Counted from the first letter of the stretch, positions 22,080 through 34,728 are shown. The stretch is 64,000 nt of DNA from Blumeriella jaapii (GCA_009599575.1 VWND01000014.1:1-64000); one strand, 5' to 3'. Notes: generated from the sequence alone by a model not told the origin. Program-made: numbers and translations.

Positions 22080-25000
22080 ATAATCGCTTTAATTAAAATC
22101 GTCGTCGGAATCGCTAAAATCGGAATCGCTTTCTGATTCAAAGTCCAAAAAATAAATTTGTTAATTCCGCTTGTAAAATCGCTTTAATCGATTGGCGGCG
22201 AACGTTTTTTTTAGTTTTGTTTTATCGAGTTTCGTAAGCTTGTAATAGCTTTTATCCAATTCGACCTCGTATATTTCGTAAGGTCCGAGCTATTTATAAT
22301 CAAATTTAATATCGGCCGATTTATTAATAGCGCGCTGAACGTCGTAAATCAAAACCAGATTTTTTTTTTTAATTAGCGTTTTTTTTAAAACCTTGGTTTT
22401 ATCCCAGACTTTTTTAGCCGCCTTTTTATATTTTTTTTTTTAAAATTATTTTTTTTATATTTATATCGCGGTAATCTAGCTATTTAAATTTTATTGCTAA
22501 CAGATCCGCTTTCGTTTTTATTTTAATTACGTTATAAAACTTTTACACAAGCCATTTTGTTTCTAAAAGCAATCGAACGTTTCTGCCGTATTAAATAAAA
22601 AATAAAATTATTTTAATAAAAGCGTATATATACGTACGCATAGCAAAAAGCATTTCCGAGAATTTCCGTAACCAACGCTTATAGCCTTTTCGAATAGCTT
22701 TTAAAAGGCCGTCGAAAATATTTCTATAGCCGCGTTTAACGAATCCGTTGTTTTTTAAATTATAAGCTGAGATTTAAATACGCTAAATATCGTATTTTTT
22801 TATAAAAATCTCGATAACGCTTTTATTTTCGGATTTATTATCGACGTTTAATTTGCTAAACAAATCGTATCGATATACAACGTTTTTTTAAAAAAAAGTC
22901 GCTATAGCTTCGAAAATAGCGTTTCGGAAAAGTCTTTTTTCAGGCCATTTAAATAAATCGTCGATAGCGAGTACGAAGCACGTATATCCGCGGTCGATAG
23001 TCGATACGCGTATAACGTCGAAATTAATTTTCTTTTAGATTTCAAAAAACCACGTCGGATATAATAGATTTTTTTTTCGGCCAGGCTTTCGTTTTTAACA
23101 AAAAATGTAATTTTTAACGAAAGCTTTGCAATTTTCGAAATATTTTTTTTATTAAAAGTCGTTTTTAATTCGGTAATAAATAGCTTCAGCTCTTTTATAA
23201 AACACTTTTTCGTAAGCTTTCTTTATAATTTAAAACTTATCGGCTTTGTTATTTATTACTAAGCGTTTTTGATATATATTATTTTTTATTTTATACAGCT
23301 TCCTGTCGGCTAAAATATAATCGAAAATCTGGTTTTTAAATAATTTAAATTAAAAATTTAATACGTTAAATAATTTAAACAAAATAGTTAAATAATATAT
23401 AATTAAATAAAAATCCTCGGTTTTTTAATTATCGATTAAAAGTTTATTTTCGTCGTTAATCGGCTTATTCCGATCGTTTTCGGTCAAATTTATTCGCGGT
23501 GCCAGCCGAAATAATAACGCGAATACTTTTTCGGCCCGAAAATCGATGTTTTTTATTCGCGGTGCTAGCCGAAATAGCAACGCGAATAGTTTTGGTTTTA
23601 TAAAATTCAAAGCGCAAATAGCGAAACAACCGATTTCGTTAGCAATTTATTCGTCGATATTTTATTTGTTTTATTTAGCGAAATCAAACGGATAAAAGCG
23701 TTTTCGTTTGAAAAAGCCGTTTGCCGCTGTATTAATTATTTTTTTAATATATTTAATTTCGAAATTTATAAATCGCATCCAAGTTATTTAATTAATAACG
23801 AACGCTTTTAATAAATTATTAGCTTTTTTATTTAATTAATCGATAAAAACTTTTGCGTTTGTTTCCAAAATAAAATATACGCCGTATAATTCGCTTTTTA
23901 TTTTTTTTATTGCTTTAAAAACGCTTCGATATTTTCGTTTAATAATATCGTAGCGTATTTCAGCGGAAAATTATAAGCCGCTTTCGAATTGTAAAAAATG
24001 CCGTTTTTTGTTTTTATCGATTTGTTATAATATAGCTTCCTAACCGAAAATATTAGCGTCGATAATTAAAATAATTTTTTCTGCGTCTGGGCTGTAATCG
24101 ATCCGCATAAGCGATAAAACCGATAAAAAATCGTTTTTAAGAATTTCTATAGCTTTGCTCTGCTTTTTCTTCCAAACGAAATCGACTTTTTTCTTTATCG
24201 TGGCGTAAATAGGTGCAGCTTTTTAAAAAAAGTTTTTAATTTAATTACGATAATAAATTATAATGCCAATAAAAGCTCTGGCTTCGGTAATATTTTTATA
24301 CTTTTTTTATTCGCAAATCTTTTTAATTTTCTTTCGTTAAAAATAACGGCTAGCGCTATTAATTATATAACCAACGATATTTATTTCGGGCATATAGAAT
24401 TTTAATCGAAAGCTAATAATAGCTTTGGCTTTTTCGAAGCAAACCATAACTTTGTCGATGTTTTAAATATATTTTATTATATAGCGTCGAACTTTAGAAA
24501 AAATCTTTTTATTATTATAATATAATTTAAAGTTTTTTATTCCGACGTCGTTAACGTAAAACAAAGCAATATCGAAAATGCAAATTATAAGGATTTTATA
24601 TACGATTTTTACGAACTGGGCGACTGAATTAATAGCTTCTATAAATATTCTGGTTATACGCAGTAAACCGATTGGAATTTGTATTGCCGTTATGTTTCGA
24701 AATCGTAGATTAAGTATTAAATGGTCGTAGCCGAAAAACAAATCGAAAAAAAAAGCGATCGTTAGTTTTGCGAATTCGTTTAAAAATTAATCGACGTTGG
24801 ATAATACGTTAGCGTTTCGTATCGTTATTCTGTTTATTTCGACGATTGCGATAATAAATTTATAAATGCTTTTTTTTTTTTTGCAACGATAAACCATTTG
24901 TTTTTATATAGGCCGTAGCAGAATTCGAAGATTTTTTGCTTAATTCGTTTTTTTAGCATTTCGATTATTTTATTTTAAAAGGTTTTAAAAACTGAAAAGG

Positions 25001-25628
25001 TTTTTTTTTGCCAAGCTTCGTAAAACACGGTTTTGATATCGATATAAAACGTAATATTAAAATTAAATTGGCCCATTTCGGTAAAATCGAAGGCTATAGC
25101 TTTTTTTCGATTGCGTAAAACTTCGTATAAAATCTTTTTTTTTTTTAACAAAAATTAAATTCCGATTATTAAATTATCAAATCGTTTTTTTATAAATCGG
25201 CTGTTAAATAATAAGCTGGAAAATCGGCCGGTGATAAATCCTTCGAATTCGTTAGTAATTAATTAAAATAGTTTTGTTGTTTTATCTTTTTTAAACTAAT
25301 CGTTTATTTTTCCGAAAATATTTCCATCGGATTCGCCAAAATTTACGAATCGTATTTTATTAGCTTTACGCTTGTAAAAAATGCTAATATTAATACAAAA
25401 AAATAAAATATATAAATCGAATTTGTTTAATACGAAAACGAAATCTTCGGAATTTTTATTTTCGAATTAATAACCAAAAATATTAATATTAGTTAATTTT
25501 ATTCGCGATGCTATTTCGATTAGCGACGTAAATGCTTTTAGCCGAGTATTTTCCAGGTTTTATTATAATTCAGCGTTTGTTCTAAAACCAAAGCCGGCTA
25601 TTCGTTTTCCGATAAAACGTCGACTAGA
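22080..25628 (-). pseudogene. pol of C1: reverse transcriptase, RNase H, integrase
   Basis: Reading right to left, reverse transcriptase occupies about 25000-24300. Its open piece at 24463-24741 contains IPIGLLRITRIFIEAINSVA and FYVNDVGIKN, where the catalytic YVDD is now YVND. RNase H and a linker follow. Two tandem palindromic peptide inserts lie at 23492-23594. Integrase spans about 23600-22080 and ends with LTKLDKTKLKKTFAANRLKR near 22170-22240, the usual C-terminal strand motif, then an acidic tail rich in Ser and Asp. Protease and gag are at 38671 onward, on the far side of element E. Confidence 0.82.
23492..23594 (-). repeat. Two tandem copies of a palindromic peptide-coding repeat
   Basis: Each unit of about 40 bp begins ATTCGCG and ends CGCGAAT, with a further inner inverted pair (GTGCTA and TAGCAA). 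They are 23492-23533 and 23555-23594. On the coding strand they read KVFALLFRLAPRIN and KLFALLFRLAPRIK in the open pol frame. Related units lie at 20446-20485 and 25501-25546, and at matching places in C4. Confidence 0.75.
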
Positions 25629-25633
25629 AAAAC

Positions 25634-25820
25634 TATTGCTAGTATCTTTGACTAGTTAGTAGGCAGAGGAAGCAATAAATGCACACACGATAGGGTTGGT
25701 TGACTTGTAGTAGTATTCTTAGGTATAATATGCGCCCTTATAAGACGTGCACGGTACTCGGGAACTAGTCGTCTTGGCAACCAGTCATATAAGCAACACG
25801 TAACACTTAATTTAGCAACA
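25634..25820 (-). repeat. 3' LTR of E
   Basis: It is nearly unmutated apart from the terminal TG to TA. The minus-strand sequence just upstream is AGAAGGGTG, a good polypurine tract. Confidence 0.93.
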
Positions 25821-26049
25821 CACCCTTCTGACAGCGTGCAGTAACAGCTTTAAAGCTGATTGCAATGCGCCTGTCAATAAAAAAACTAACTATAACGTCA
25901 TATATATTCTGTGCGTCACCCATTTTGTATATTCTGAAAGTAAACTCAGCGTTTTTAAAAAGCGCTGTAAAACCTTCCATATTTGTATATATAATACACC
26001 CCTTTTTCCTTGCACTAAACCTTTAAATCGAATAATTATAAGCCTAGCA

Positions 26050-27360
26050 GCTTATACTATACAACGTGGTTAGTCTCCGAAAATAGCTTTGTAAAGCCGT
26101 CAGTTGCATTATCCTTGCTCTGAACGTAGTACAAATCTAACCTATTAGCAGCAATTTCGGAACGAACGTAATAGTATTTAATATTAATATACTTCGTGCG
26201 TTAATAATATTCGGAGTTTTCAGCCAATAAAAAAGCTCCTTGGCTATCGCAATTCATTTCGATACATTAGGCATTTAAGCGATTATAATCTATTTCCTAT
26301 AGAACTTAACGAATCCAGGCGGCCTTTTAAGCGAACTTACATATAACAACGTATTTAGCTTTAATAAAAAAAAAAGCAACGATAATTTGACGCTTTGAAA
26401 TAATTATAAAAACAACCTTTGCAAAAAAAAAAAAACGCAACACCACTGTATAATACCCTACCCATTCGGGCTTCAGCCCAATCAGAATCGCAAAAGCCGT
26501 ATAATTTTATTTTGGCTTTATCCGTAATTTATCCTTCAAATACCAGGCAAAACATTTTTATTTTTTATAAATATTACATTACGCGTTTAGCGGCGGCGAT
26601 ATATTATAAAAACGGGTTTATAAAAAATTTAGCTAAAACAAAGCAATAGTATATAATATCCCAGCGTATTTAAATAACGAAATACTGTAAAAAGCCGCAA
26701 ATCGATTAATATAGCTTAATATCGTGAAATATGGCCTGGCCTTCGAATTTAACTATATAAACTTCGGAATCCGACGCAAAAAGCGTAATTGCGCTTTTGC
26801 AATTAAATATACCGAATCTGTTTTAAAATTTTATTAATATAAGCATTTTAGCAAAAAAAATATATATATATTATTTTATTTTTAATAATACGAACATTTA
26901 AAAAATATTTTGCTTTTTTTTGCGACTGTATATCGAAAAAAACATACAAATCTTTTTTGAATTTATCGAAAACAAAGCTTTTTTTTGGCCAGTATTAAAA
27001 AATCGTCGACGTAAATAACGATGCAAATCTTAATGGTTTTATTAATATAAACGCAGTTGTCGGTTTTCATAAAATAAAAATTAAGCTTAGCTAGCTTCGT
27101 ACGAAGCTTGGTTTGCCAAAATCGTAGGAATTACTTAAAATTGTATAGAACCTTAAGCAATTTGAAACAATAGTTATAAATAAATCTGATTTTTAACTCG
27201 ATTCAGCTAAAAAAGAATTTGACGTAAATATCGTTGTTTACATTATTATTTAAAAATGCAGTTTCCATATCGTACTGTTTAAATTCGTAATCCATTATAA
27301 TAGCAATATTAATAGCGATTTTTCAAACAGCCGATTTACAAATATCAGCGTAAATTTAGT
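26050..27360 (-). pseudogene. pol of E, 3' part: end of reverse transcriptase and RNase H
   Basis: The catalytic YVDD is intact at 27002-27013 within ICIVIYVDDFL. At the right edge the sequence YDMETAFLNN (near 27260) is the standard Copia motif after which the strand would continue, but B2 interrupts at 27366. RNase H at about 26060-26300 reads CDSQGALLLAENSEYY and YYYVRSEIAANRLDLYYVQS. Mutation is lighter close to the LTR than in the middle. Confidence 0.85.
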
Positions 27361-27365
27361 TATAA

Positions 27366-27778
27366 TGTAAGGATTGAAAGGCAGGGAAACACTAGTTCAG
27401 ATAATAGAGCTCAGATAAGGTTGGGTTGATAGTCAGACTGATTTCTACCTTCTACATTTCTAGTAGAAGGCGTGTATAAGTATAAAAGGAGGGGTGGAGC
27501 CCTCGAGAAAAGTATTTCCTAGGAAACCAGGCGAACCCCATTTAGTATGCTTTTCCAGCTCCTATCCCGACCTTTTTTTATTTTTTTTAATATAACTTTA
27601 ATAACTGGTTCTTTAGCAATTATTCCTATAAAGTGTTTTATTTAAATGTTATTTTCAGCCTTCATAGTACTATCCGGCCCCTACGGCCTATCCGCAGAAA
27701 GTGTTATTCGAGGGTTGGTAGAAGGCAGAAGGTTTTGGCGGATCATCTGATTTATATACGTGATATTGGTTTTTAATA
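27366..27778 (-). repeat. 3' LTR of B2
   Basis: The left part is almost free of RIP. The internal side carries CCCCCCCTTC on the plus strand, which is a minus-strand polypurine tract GAAGGGGGGG. Confidence 0.95.
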
Positions 27779-27884
27779 TTACCCCCCCTTCTAGGCCTTT
27801 GGTTCCCAAAGGCGATTGATTTCTTTGTGCGTATGCTTCCGTGTATAGCGTGCGTTACGTTTTCGAAATGACGTGCGGTCTTTT

Positions 27885-27951
27885 CCGCTTTTGGTCGTGA
27901 ATTATAGCTGTTTTTTCCGCTTTCGGTCGTGAATTATGGCTGTTCTGCTGT
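27885..27951 (+). repeat. Short tandem duplication before the antisense frame of B2
   Basis: A unit of about 31 bp, containing TTTTCCGCTTT and GGTCGTGAATTAT, is present twice. B1 has the same arrangement at about 3308-3375. Confidence 0.6.
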
Positions 27952-28012
27952 TTTGTTTTTTTTGTTTTCGGTAGCGCTTCGCATTTTTGTTGAAAAGGTT
28001 TTTTTTCTTAAA

Positions 28013-28824
28013 ATGGCCGCTATTTTTCTGCTCAGCTTCTTTTTCTTTTTTTTTATTTTTATTTTTTTATTAGCTTTTTTCTACCCTAATCAATTGCTTT
28101 TCGCCGCGTTCGCCGCGAACTTTCAAAATGCCCTTGATTTTTATCTGCTTTCGGTGCGCCCGCCTGATTTTACGCGAAAGCATTACAAAAGATTTTTTGC
28201 CCTTTTGCGTTTTCGAGCTTTTTAGCGTAAAATGCAACCGCTGCAAAACTTCGCACATTCAGTGCTTTCTTATGAATCTCCTAGACCTTTATTCGAACTC
28301 GCTTTTAACTAGCTACAAATTCCTGCCGCACGCGCTACCGAAGCGCAAATCCTTTTCGCGGGCCTTAACGATTTTATAAATCGTTTCGATGCTGCCATAG
28401 CGCTGCCGCTTCTTCTCCTTCTGTTGCCGAGGCTAAAGCTTTTGCTAAAACCTTTGTCGATTTTATTATTTACGACGCTTATATAAATCGTTTAAAAAAA
28501 GGTGACGCTTCGGCTTTTATAATAGTCGGAGGTCGTGCGAATCGCGCCGCGGCTCGGGCTGCCGCTGCTGCTGCTGCGCCCGTTTCTGCCGGTTTGGCGG
28601 CTGCTGCTGTTTTGGGAGCCTTGGCTGCGCCGGCCCCTTCCTTTAACGACGCCAATATAAAACGTATTTTTCGACGTTTCGAAAACGTCGCTCGGATTTA
28701 TTTTGACCAGTTAAATCAAATTCTGGATTTCCACGAAAATATCGTAGCTGCAATTCAAAATTCGATTACGGCTATTGTAAAAGCTTTAACTGGGATAAGT
28801 CGAATACTTTGCGAATTCGTTTAA
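28013..28824 (+). pseudogene. Antisense alanine-rich frame of B2
   Basis: The frame runs opposite to gag-pol, between the chromodomain end of integrase and the 3' LTR. ATG at 28013 starts about 270 codons. Only two TAG stops (28223 and a former Gln near 28310) and one single-base deletion near 28392, judged by alignment with B1, break it. The stretch 28594-28824 is open. It contains FQNALDFYLLSVRPPDFTRK, ILFAGLNDFINRFDA, a long alanine run, and FNDANIKRIFRRFENVARIY. The phenylalanine-rich start is probably a RIP effect on Ser and Pro codons. The protein is not recognised. A fortuitous antisense frame is the alternative. Confidence 0.6.
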
Positions 28825-28879
28825 TACTAATTCTTTTTAGCCTGCCGCTGCTTTTAAATCTGAAAAAAATAGCGATAAC

Positions 28880-31800
28880 GATAGAAAGAAGAATAACGAT
28901 AATAAAAATAAATTAGTTTAGCGGCGGTTTTAAGGTTTTCTAAATGTTTTTGTTTTTTTTTCTTTGCCTTTACGGCGCGCATTCGTTATTGCTTCGTTGC
29001 TATTATTTGTTGTATTTTTTAAGTATTTTTTTACAACCTTTTTTGCGTTCGTAAAATAGTTTTCTGGCTTTCAGAAGTCTTCGCTTGGTAAATAGCCTTT
29101 CTATCGCACCAAGTAATATCGGCTTTTTTTTATATTTTTATAAACTTATATTAATTTGATTTCGTATTTTTCGGGTTCTTGGAGTTTTATTATATTATTT
29201 TTCGGCTCGGTGTCGTTCCGACTCTGCCAAGATTCTAATAGAAAAACGTGGAAGATATCGTAAATACGATATTAAAAAAAAAGCTCGAATTAATAAGCTT
29301 GGCCGTGCTCGTATATAACTCGCTTAATTTTAAAAAGCTCTAGATATTTATTTAAAAGCTTTCGAAAAAGTCGCAGCTGTCGAAAGTTTTTGATCGATAA
29401 TAATACTTTATCGCCTATTTGAAATCTAGTCTTTTTATATTTAGCGTCGTAAAACCTTTTGTGATTCGCGTTGGCTTCTTTTAGCTTTTTACTAAGTATT
29501 TTTTTTTTTTTTTGCAATATTCTAACTCGTTTTTCCGCTGACGGTACCCCTCTTTTTACAACGTCGCTTTCGACGTTGCTGCCAAGTTCTGGGTGAAAGC
29601 CGTATAATATGCGAAAAGGAATAAAACCCGTAAAGGCGTATATCGAGTTGTTATACGTAAACTCGGCTAAAGCAAATTTCGTAGCCCAATCGTTTTGTCG
29701 ATAATCGCAGTACGTGCGAAAATAAAATTCTAAAATTTAATTTTAACGTTCCGTTTGGCTATCGGTCTAAAAATAAAAAGCGGTGCTTAATCGACGTCGT
29801 ATTTGTAGATGGAATATTACTGAAAACCAGAATTTACTAATAAAAACTGACCCTTTGTTTGTAATAATCCTTTTAAAACAGCCAAAATCTTTATAAATAT
29901 ATTATATAAATATCTCAGTCAAATCTGGGGCTAAAATCGTCTTTTATATCGGTATATATTTCGATAGTTTCGTATATCGATTTATTATAACGAATATCGA
30001 ATCGTAAATACGACTTCGTCTTTTGCTAAAGGGTAAATTCGTAATAAAATTTATGGTTATTTTTTCCTAAGGTTTCGTAAGGGTCGAAAAGGGGGCTAAT
30101 TCGCTATAAGGTCGATGCTTTCTAGGCTTGCTTTTTTGGCACTTTCCATACGTATTAACGTAACGCTTTACGTCGCCTTGTAAACCAGGCCAGAAATATT
30201 TTTTTTTTCGACCAGTTCTAGCGTTCGCCGAAAGCTTTAATAACCGGCGGTCGGATCGTCGTAATTAATTTTTAATATTTCGCTTTTAATAGCGCTTTTA
30301 TTCGAAATATACGCACGTCTTTTGTAACGTAGTAATTTATTTTGGCCTATACGCCAGTATTCTTCGGACCCGGCTCGATTGCTTTGCGAGGCCGATTTAT
30401 ACGTTTTCTATAATATAAAAAAATCAGATTTTTGCAATTTAAAAATAGTTTTATAAATCGGTTCTGCTAGCTCGTTATTAGCCGTTTCGGATTGTAGCAA
30501 TACAGCGGCTACGCTCCGTGGTATATATTGTTTGCAACCAGTAACATTAGCAAAAGACAATCCGGCGAAAAAGCCTTTTATTTAGCTTTTTTCCGCTTAC
30601 TTTTTACTTTCTGATTCCGTTAACAGAAGCTTCGAATACTTATCGGCGCGAAATAGTTTATACTCCGATTTTAGGCGTGTTTTTATTGCGGAAAACATTC
30701 TAAAATTTCTTAAATAAACTAGTTTTAGCTTACGATGCAGCGTAGGCAGCTGCTCGTTATTTTTTTTTAAATTTTTTTTTAAATCTGGCCGGCGGGAAAA
30801 ACCATTCGCCGAATTAAAAACTCCTGTTTTATATTCGATTGCAAAATCGTATTCAGCTAGCTCGTCGGCCTACTTCGCTTGGCGTTCGTTTAAACGTTTT
30901 TTCGTAAGAAAGTATTTCAAATTGTAATAATTTGTACGTATAATAATAACGTCAAAAGCGCCACGTAAATATTGGCTCTATTATTTGAAAGCGTGAATTA
31001 TAGCTATTAGCTTAGCGTCGTAAACTTCGTATTTTTGTTTTATAAAAGAAAGCTTTTTCGAATAATACGCGATAAAATGCCAACGTGCTTTCGCATTTTT
31101 TCCGAACAATTAAAATAATATTCCGCTTATAGCGAATTTCGAAGCGTTTGTTTCGACTTGGATTTTTAATCGAAAGTCGAAATGGCGTAAAATCGGTGCT
31201 TGGCAAAACTTTTTTTTTAAAAATAAAAAAGCGAGCTTCGCTTCGAATGGGAAACGAAAAGGGCCCGATATTTTTCTTCGTTGCATTCCTTTTAAAAGAT
31301 TTGTAATAGGTCGGCAAAGCTTAGCGTAATTCTTAATAAAACGTTTGTAGAAGTTGGTGAAACCCAAAAACACTTGAATATTTCGCTACGTAGTAAAAAG
31401 GGGTTATTTCCGAATATTATCTATTTTTCCTGGGTCTATTTTAATTCTCGTAGAAGTAACGACGAAGCTTAGAAATTCAATCGTATTCGTATCGAAAGCA
31501 TATTTTTTCAGATTTCCGTAAAATTTATTAGTACGAAGTTTTTCGAAAACTTTTTTTACCGCGTTTATATAATCGTCGGGATTTTCGGAAAATATTAGAA
31601 TATCGTCGAAGTAAATTATATACGTAATATTTATTAAATCGATTAAAATTTGATTAATATACGCTTGGAAGGTTGCTGGTGCGTTCGAAAGGCCGAAAGG
31701 TAATACGCAGTATTCGAAATGTCCGTAACGAGTGCGAAACGCAGTCTTCCATTTATCTTTCTCCTTTATTCGAAGGCGGTAATACGCCCAAATAAAATCT

Positions 31801-32640
31801 AGCTTAATAAATATTTTAGCTTTTTTTAAACGATCCAAAATTTCGCTTATAAAAGGTAAAAAAGTTCGATTTTTAACCGTAACTGCGTTTAAACTTTTAT
31901 AATCGACGCATAATCGTAAACTTCCGTTTTTTTTCGGTATAAATATTATCGGTGCGCCGGCAGGGCTAATAAACCTTTTTATCTAGCCTTTTTCTAAGCT
32001 CGAATCGAAATATTCGCGTAATTCGGTGAGTTTAGATTCCGACAAAAGGTAGATTGGTTCTCAAGAGGGGTCCTTTCTTTTCGCGAGGTCTATTCGATAT
32101 TCTATAGGATAGTGAGAAGCTAGGATAACCGCGGCGGTATCGTCGAATACGTTGGCGTAATCGTCGTATTTGAAGGGTAATTAATGCTGTTTTTCAGTAG
32201 CTTTTTTTAAAACGATATAAAACGCTTGCTTCCTTTTGGATTCTTTTTTAAAACGTTTAATTGTAACGAGATTAAGCTGTAAGCGTTCGACTGGATATCG
32301 CTACGATTTAGCTCGAAAACTTATAACGGAGTCGATATTTCGTAATCAAAAAAATCTTAAAATAAATAAAACCCCTGGGATATTTATATCGCAAGCCACG
32401 AAATCGCTTTATATCTCTTTAATTGTTTTATAACTATCAATGGCGCGAATAGATTGCGTATGCGTGCCGTAAATAGTTATTTTTTTTCTTTTAATTATAA
32501 ATAAATTAATACGTTTTTAAATTGATTTCCATTTATATTTAATTAATAACTTTTGGATTACGCAGTTTTTCTCCGCGCCGCAGTCGATAAAAGCTCGTTT
32601 CGTACGAGTTTCGCTTTTGACTTTTTTAATTTCGACTGAA
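28880..32640 (-). pseudogene. pol of B2: protease, reverse transcriptase, RNase H, integrase, chromodomain
   Basis: Protease carries FIDCGAEKN at 32573-32588. Reverse transcriptase is open at 31404-31838 and includes [21 protein letters not shown] and the intact YFDD (31602-31613). The end of reverse transcriptase and start of RNase H are open at 31110-31373 (FLGFTNFYKRFIKNYAKL, then VETNASKFAI). Integrase ends with the open piece 29290-29517 (HKRFYDAKYKKTRFQIGDKV). A chromodomain follows at about 29000-29190, with YYLVR-KGYLPSEDF, placing the family among chromoviruses, whose chromodomain guides integration to marked chromatin. Frames are broken between these pieces. Confidence 0.9.
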
Positions 32641-34080
32641 ATTATTATTTTTTGCTTTTCTTTTTCGCTCGATTTTATTAGCAACGACGAAATTAAAATC
32701 GAGCGGAAGCTTTTCCCGAATTTTTAGATTTGTTAGCTTCGGAACAATTTGGGGTTATATATTCTTTTTTATTGCATTTATAACATTCGACTTTTGGACA
32801 ATTGGCCATGCGATGCTTTTTTTTTTGGCAGCGACTGCATTTCGAAGAATAAAAAAAGTCGTTAAAAGTTCTAGGATTCTAAAGGATTTTGTTAAAATTA
32901 TCGTTTTTTCGTTTTCGTTTTTCTTTTTATAACGTATTTTCGAATCGAAAACGGTATATATTTGTTCTAGCCTTTAAGTTTTAATCGTGAATATAAGTCT
33001 TTTCTTCTTTTTTTTTTTTACGCTCGTTTCGTCGTTTATTATCTTTCGTTTCGTCGCTGATAATTTTATTAGCATTTTCGATACGACGAGCGATTAATAC
33101 TAATTTTTTGTGCGAATTTGTAGCTGCAGTATTGCTTCGTTTAATAATTTCTTTTCGAAAAGTAGGTCGGAGTTTTGCGAAAAACATTTTTTTTTTAGTC
33201 GCATCGTTTGTTATTTGCAACTGCTGTTCGAAGTTATTTAAATAAGCAACGAAATCGTTAATTGATTTATGCTTTTTTTGCTTCGCTTTATCGTATAAAT
33301 TCGAAGCCGCGATTTTTCGATTTTCCGTATTTATTAAAAAGTCCAATATCTATTTTTTAAAATCGTTTTATATAATTCGAATGTTCGTAAAACGTCGTTC
33401 GTATCCGGTTCATCTTTTTTCCATTTATCGTCGAAAATTAAAATACAAGCGTTAATTTTCTTTTAATTAATACAAAATATTACTTTTTTATTCTGGCGGA
33501 AACTTCGTTCTGCACGCCGAATAAAAGATTGAGCTTTTTCAGTATTTTTTCTTCGATATATTAGAAAGTCTTTTATTTTTGGTGCTTTTCGGCTCGAATT
33601 CGCTGTGTTTTCTACAAAAGGTATAATATGCTTAAAAAAGATGCTAGATCGTTTCCAATAGGTATTATTATCGTAGTGCTTCGAGGATATTTTATAATAA
33701 TCGCCGGCTTAAGTTATTTTCTGTTTTTTTTCAGTTGGGGCGGTGTTAGAGAATATAAAAACTTTTTTTTCGATATTTTCGAAAGCGTCGAGTTTTCGTT
33801 GGAATTGTTTAATCTTTTTTCGAAATTCGTTTCGGCGTTTTTTGGTTTTTTCGAATCTTTTAATTGTTTCGTAGACTTTTTTTTCAGTTTTTTTCTGTTT
33901 TATTTTAGCTCGTATTTTTTTTATTTTTTTACGTTTATCGTTTTTTTTTTGTTCGGCGCGGATTCGTTTATTAGCCAAATAAATCAAAGTCTCGGTGAAA
34001 AGTCCTTTCGAATCGCTTTAAGCGTGGCCTTTTTCAGTGATTTCTTCGATAAAAAAAGTTGGAAAGTCGTCGCGCCCTGA
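32641..34080 (-). pseudogene. gag of B2
   Basis: The lysine- and arginine-rich N-terminal part, open at 33709-33987, has a heptad-like pattern and is probably coiled coil. The capsid part is open at 32981-33346 (INDFVAYLNNFEQQLQITND). Two zinc knuckles near 32760-32850 read CSRCQKKKHRMANC, with one base added in the A run, and CYKCNKKEYITPNC, with His to Tyr. The start codon cannot be fixed. Confidence 0.8.
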
Positions 34081-34310
34081 TGGTGGGATATTTTCGACCT
34101 TTAGTGAAACTGATAACGTCAGGAGAAACGATAGTACGAGGTTTTCTTAAGCAGCCGAAGATGCTGGATCTTTTTAAATAGCTGGAAGTGTCTGTTTTCT
34201 GCGAATGCAAAAAGCTATAATATCGATAATAACGATATAAGTATAATAGTATAATAAAAAATTGTTTTAATAATATCGAACTGCCGTTTCGGTAAATAAA
34301 AAGATCAAAA
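34081..34310 (-). other. Leader of B2 between 5' LTR and gag
   Basis: About 230 bp, shared with 9530-9753 in B1 and 831-1050 in B3. Next to the LTR the minus strand reads TTTTGATCTTTTTATTTACC, the expected place of the primer-binding site. I cannot match it to a tRNA end. Confidence 0.5.
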
Positions 34311-34723
34311 TATAAAAATTAAAAAGCAGAAAAACATTAGTTCAGATAATAAAGCTTAGATAAGATTAGGTTAATAATCAGACTGATCTTTACTTTTTAT
34401 ATTTCTAGTAAAAAGCGTGTATAAATACAAAAAGAAAAGTGGAGCCTTCGAAAAAAGTATTTCTCAGAAAACCAGGCGAATCCTATTTAGTATGCTTTTC
34501 CAGCCTCCATCCCGACCTTTTTTTATTCTTTTTAATATAACCCTAATAACTGGTTTCTTAGCAATCATTCCTATAGAATGTTTTACCTAAATATCATTTT
34601 TAGCCCCCATAATACTATCCGGCCCCTACGGCTTATCCGCAGAAAGTGCTATTCGAGGGTTGGTAGGAGGCAGAGGGTCTTGGCGGATCACCTGACTCAT
34701 ATACGTGATGTTGGTTCCTGACA
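34311..34723 (-). repeat. 5' LTR of B2
   Basis: The first 150 bp or so are heavily changed from G to A (TGTAAGGATT has become TATAAAAATT), while the rest, next to the flank, is close to the original. Comparison with the 3' LTR gives a direct view of the RIP pattern in this genome. Confidence 0.95.
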
Positions 34724-34728
34724 TATAA

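Larger units (their letters stand above)
27366..34723 (-). mobile_element. Element B2, family B Gypsy chromovirus, full length
   Basis: This is the innermost element of the nest and the only uninterrupted full-length one besides G2: 7,358 bp with LTRs of 413 bp at 27366-27778 and 34311-34723. TATAA is duplicated at 27361-27365 and 34724-34728. It sits in the reverse transcriptase of E. The sense strand is minus. It is less mutated than B1, so it gives the clearest view of the family. Confidence 0.96.

Noticed and set aside
27929..28225. Hydrophobic, phenylalanine-rich protein with apparent membrane segments
   Set aside because: The Phe and Leu runs come from C-to-T change of Ser and Pro codons and from T runs. 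The frame is the mutated first half of the antisense frame of B2.
33628..34080. 150-codon plus-strand frame rich in Phe and Ser
   Set aside because: It is the antisense of the lysine-rich coiled-coil part of B2 gag. Lys codons read backwards as Phe and Leu.
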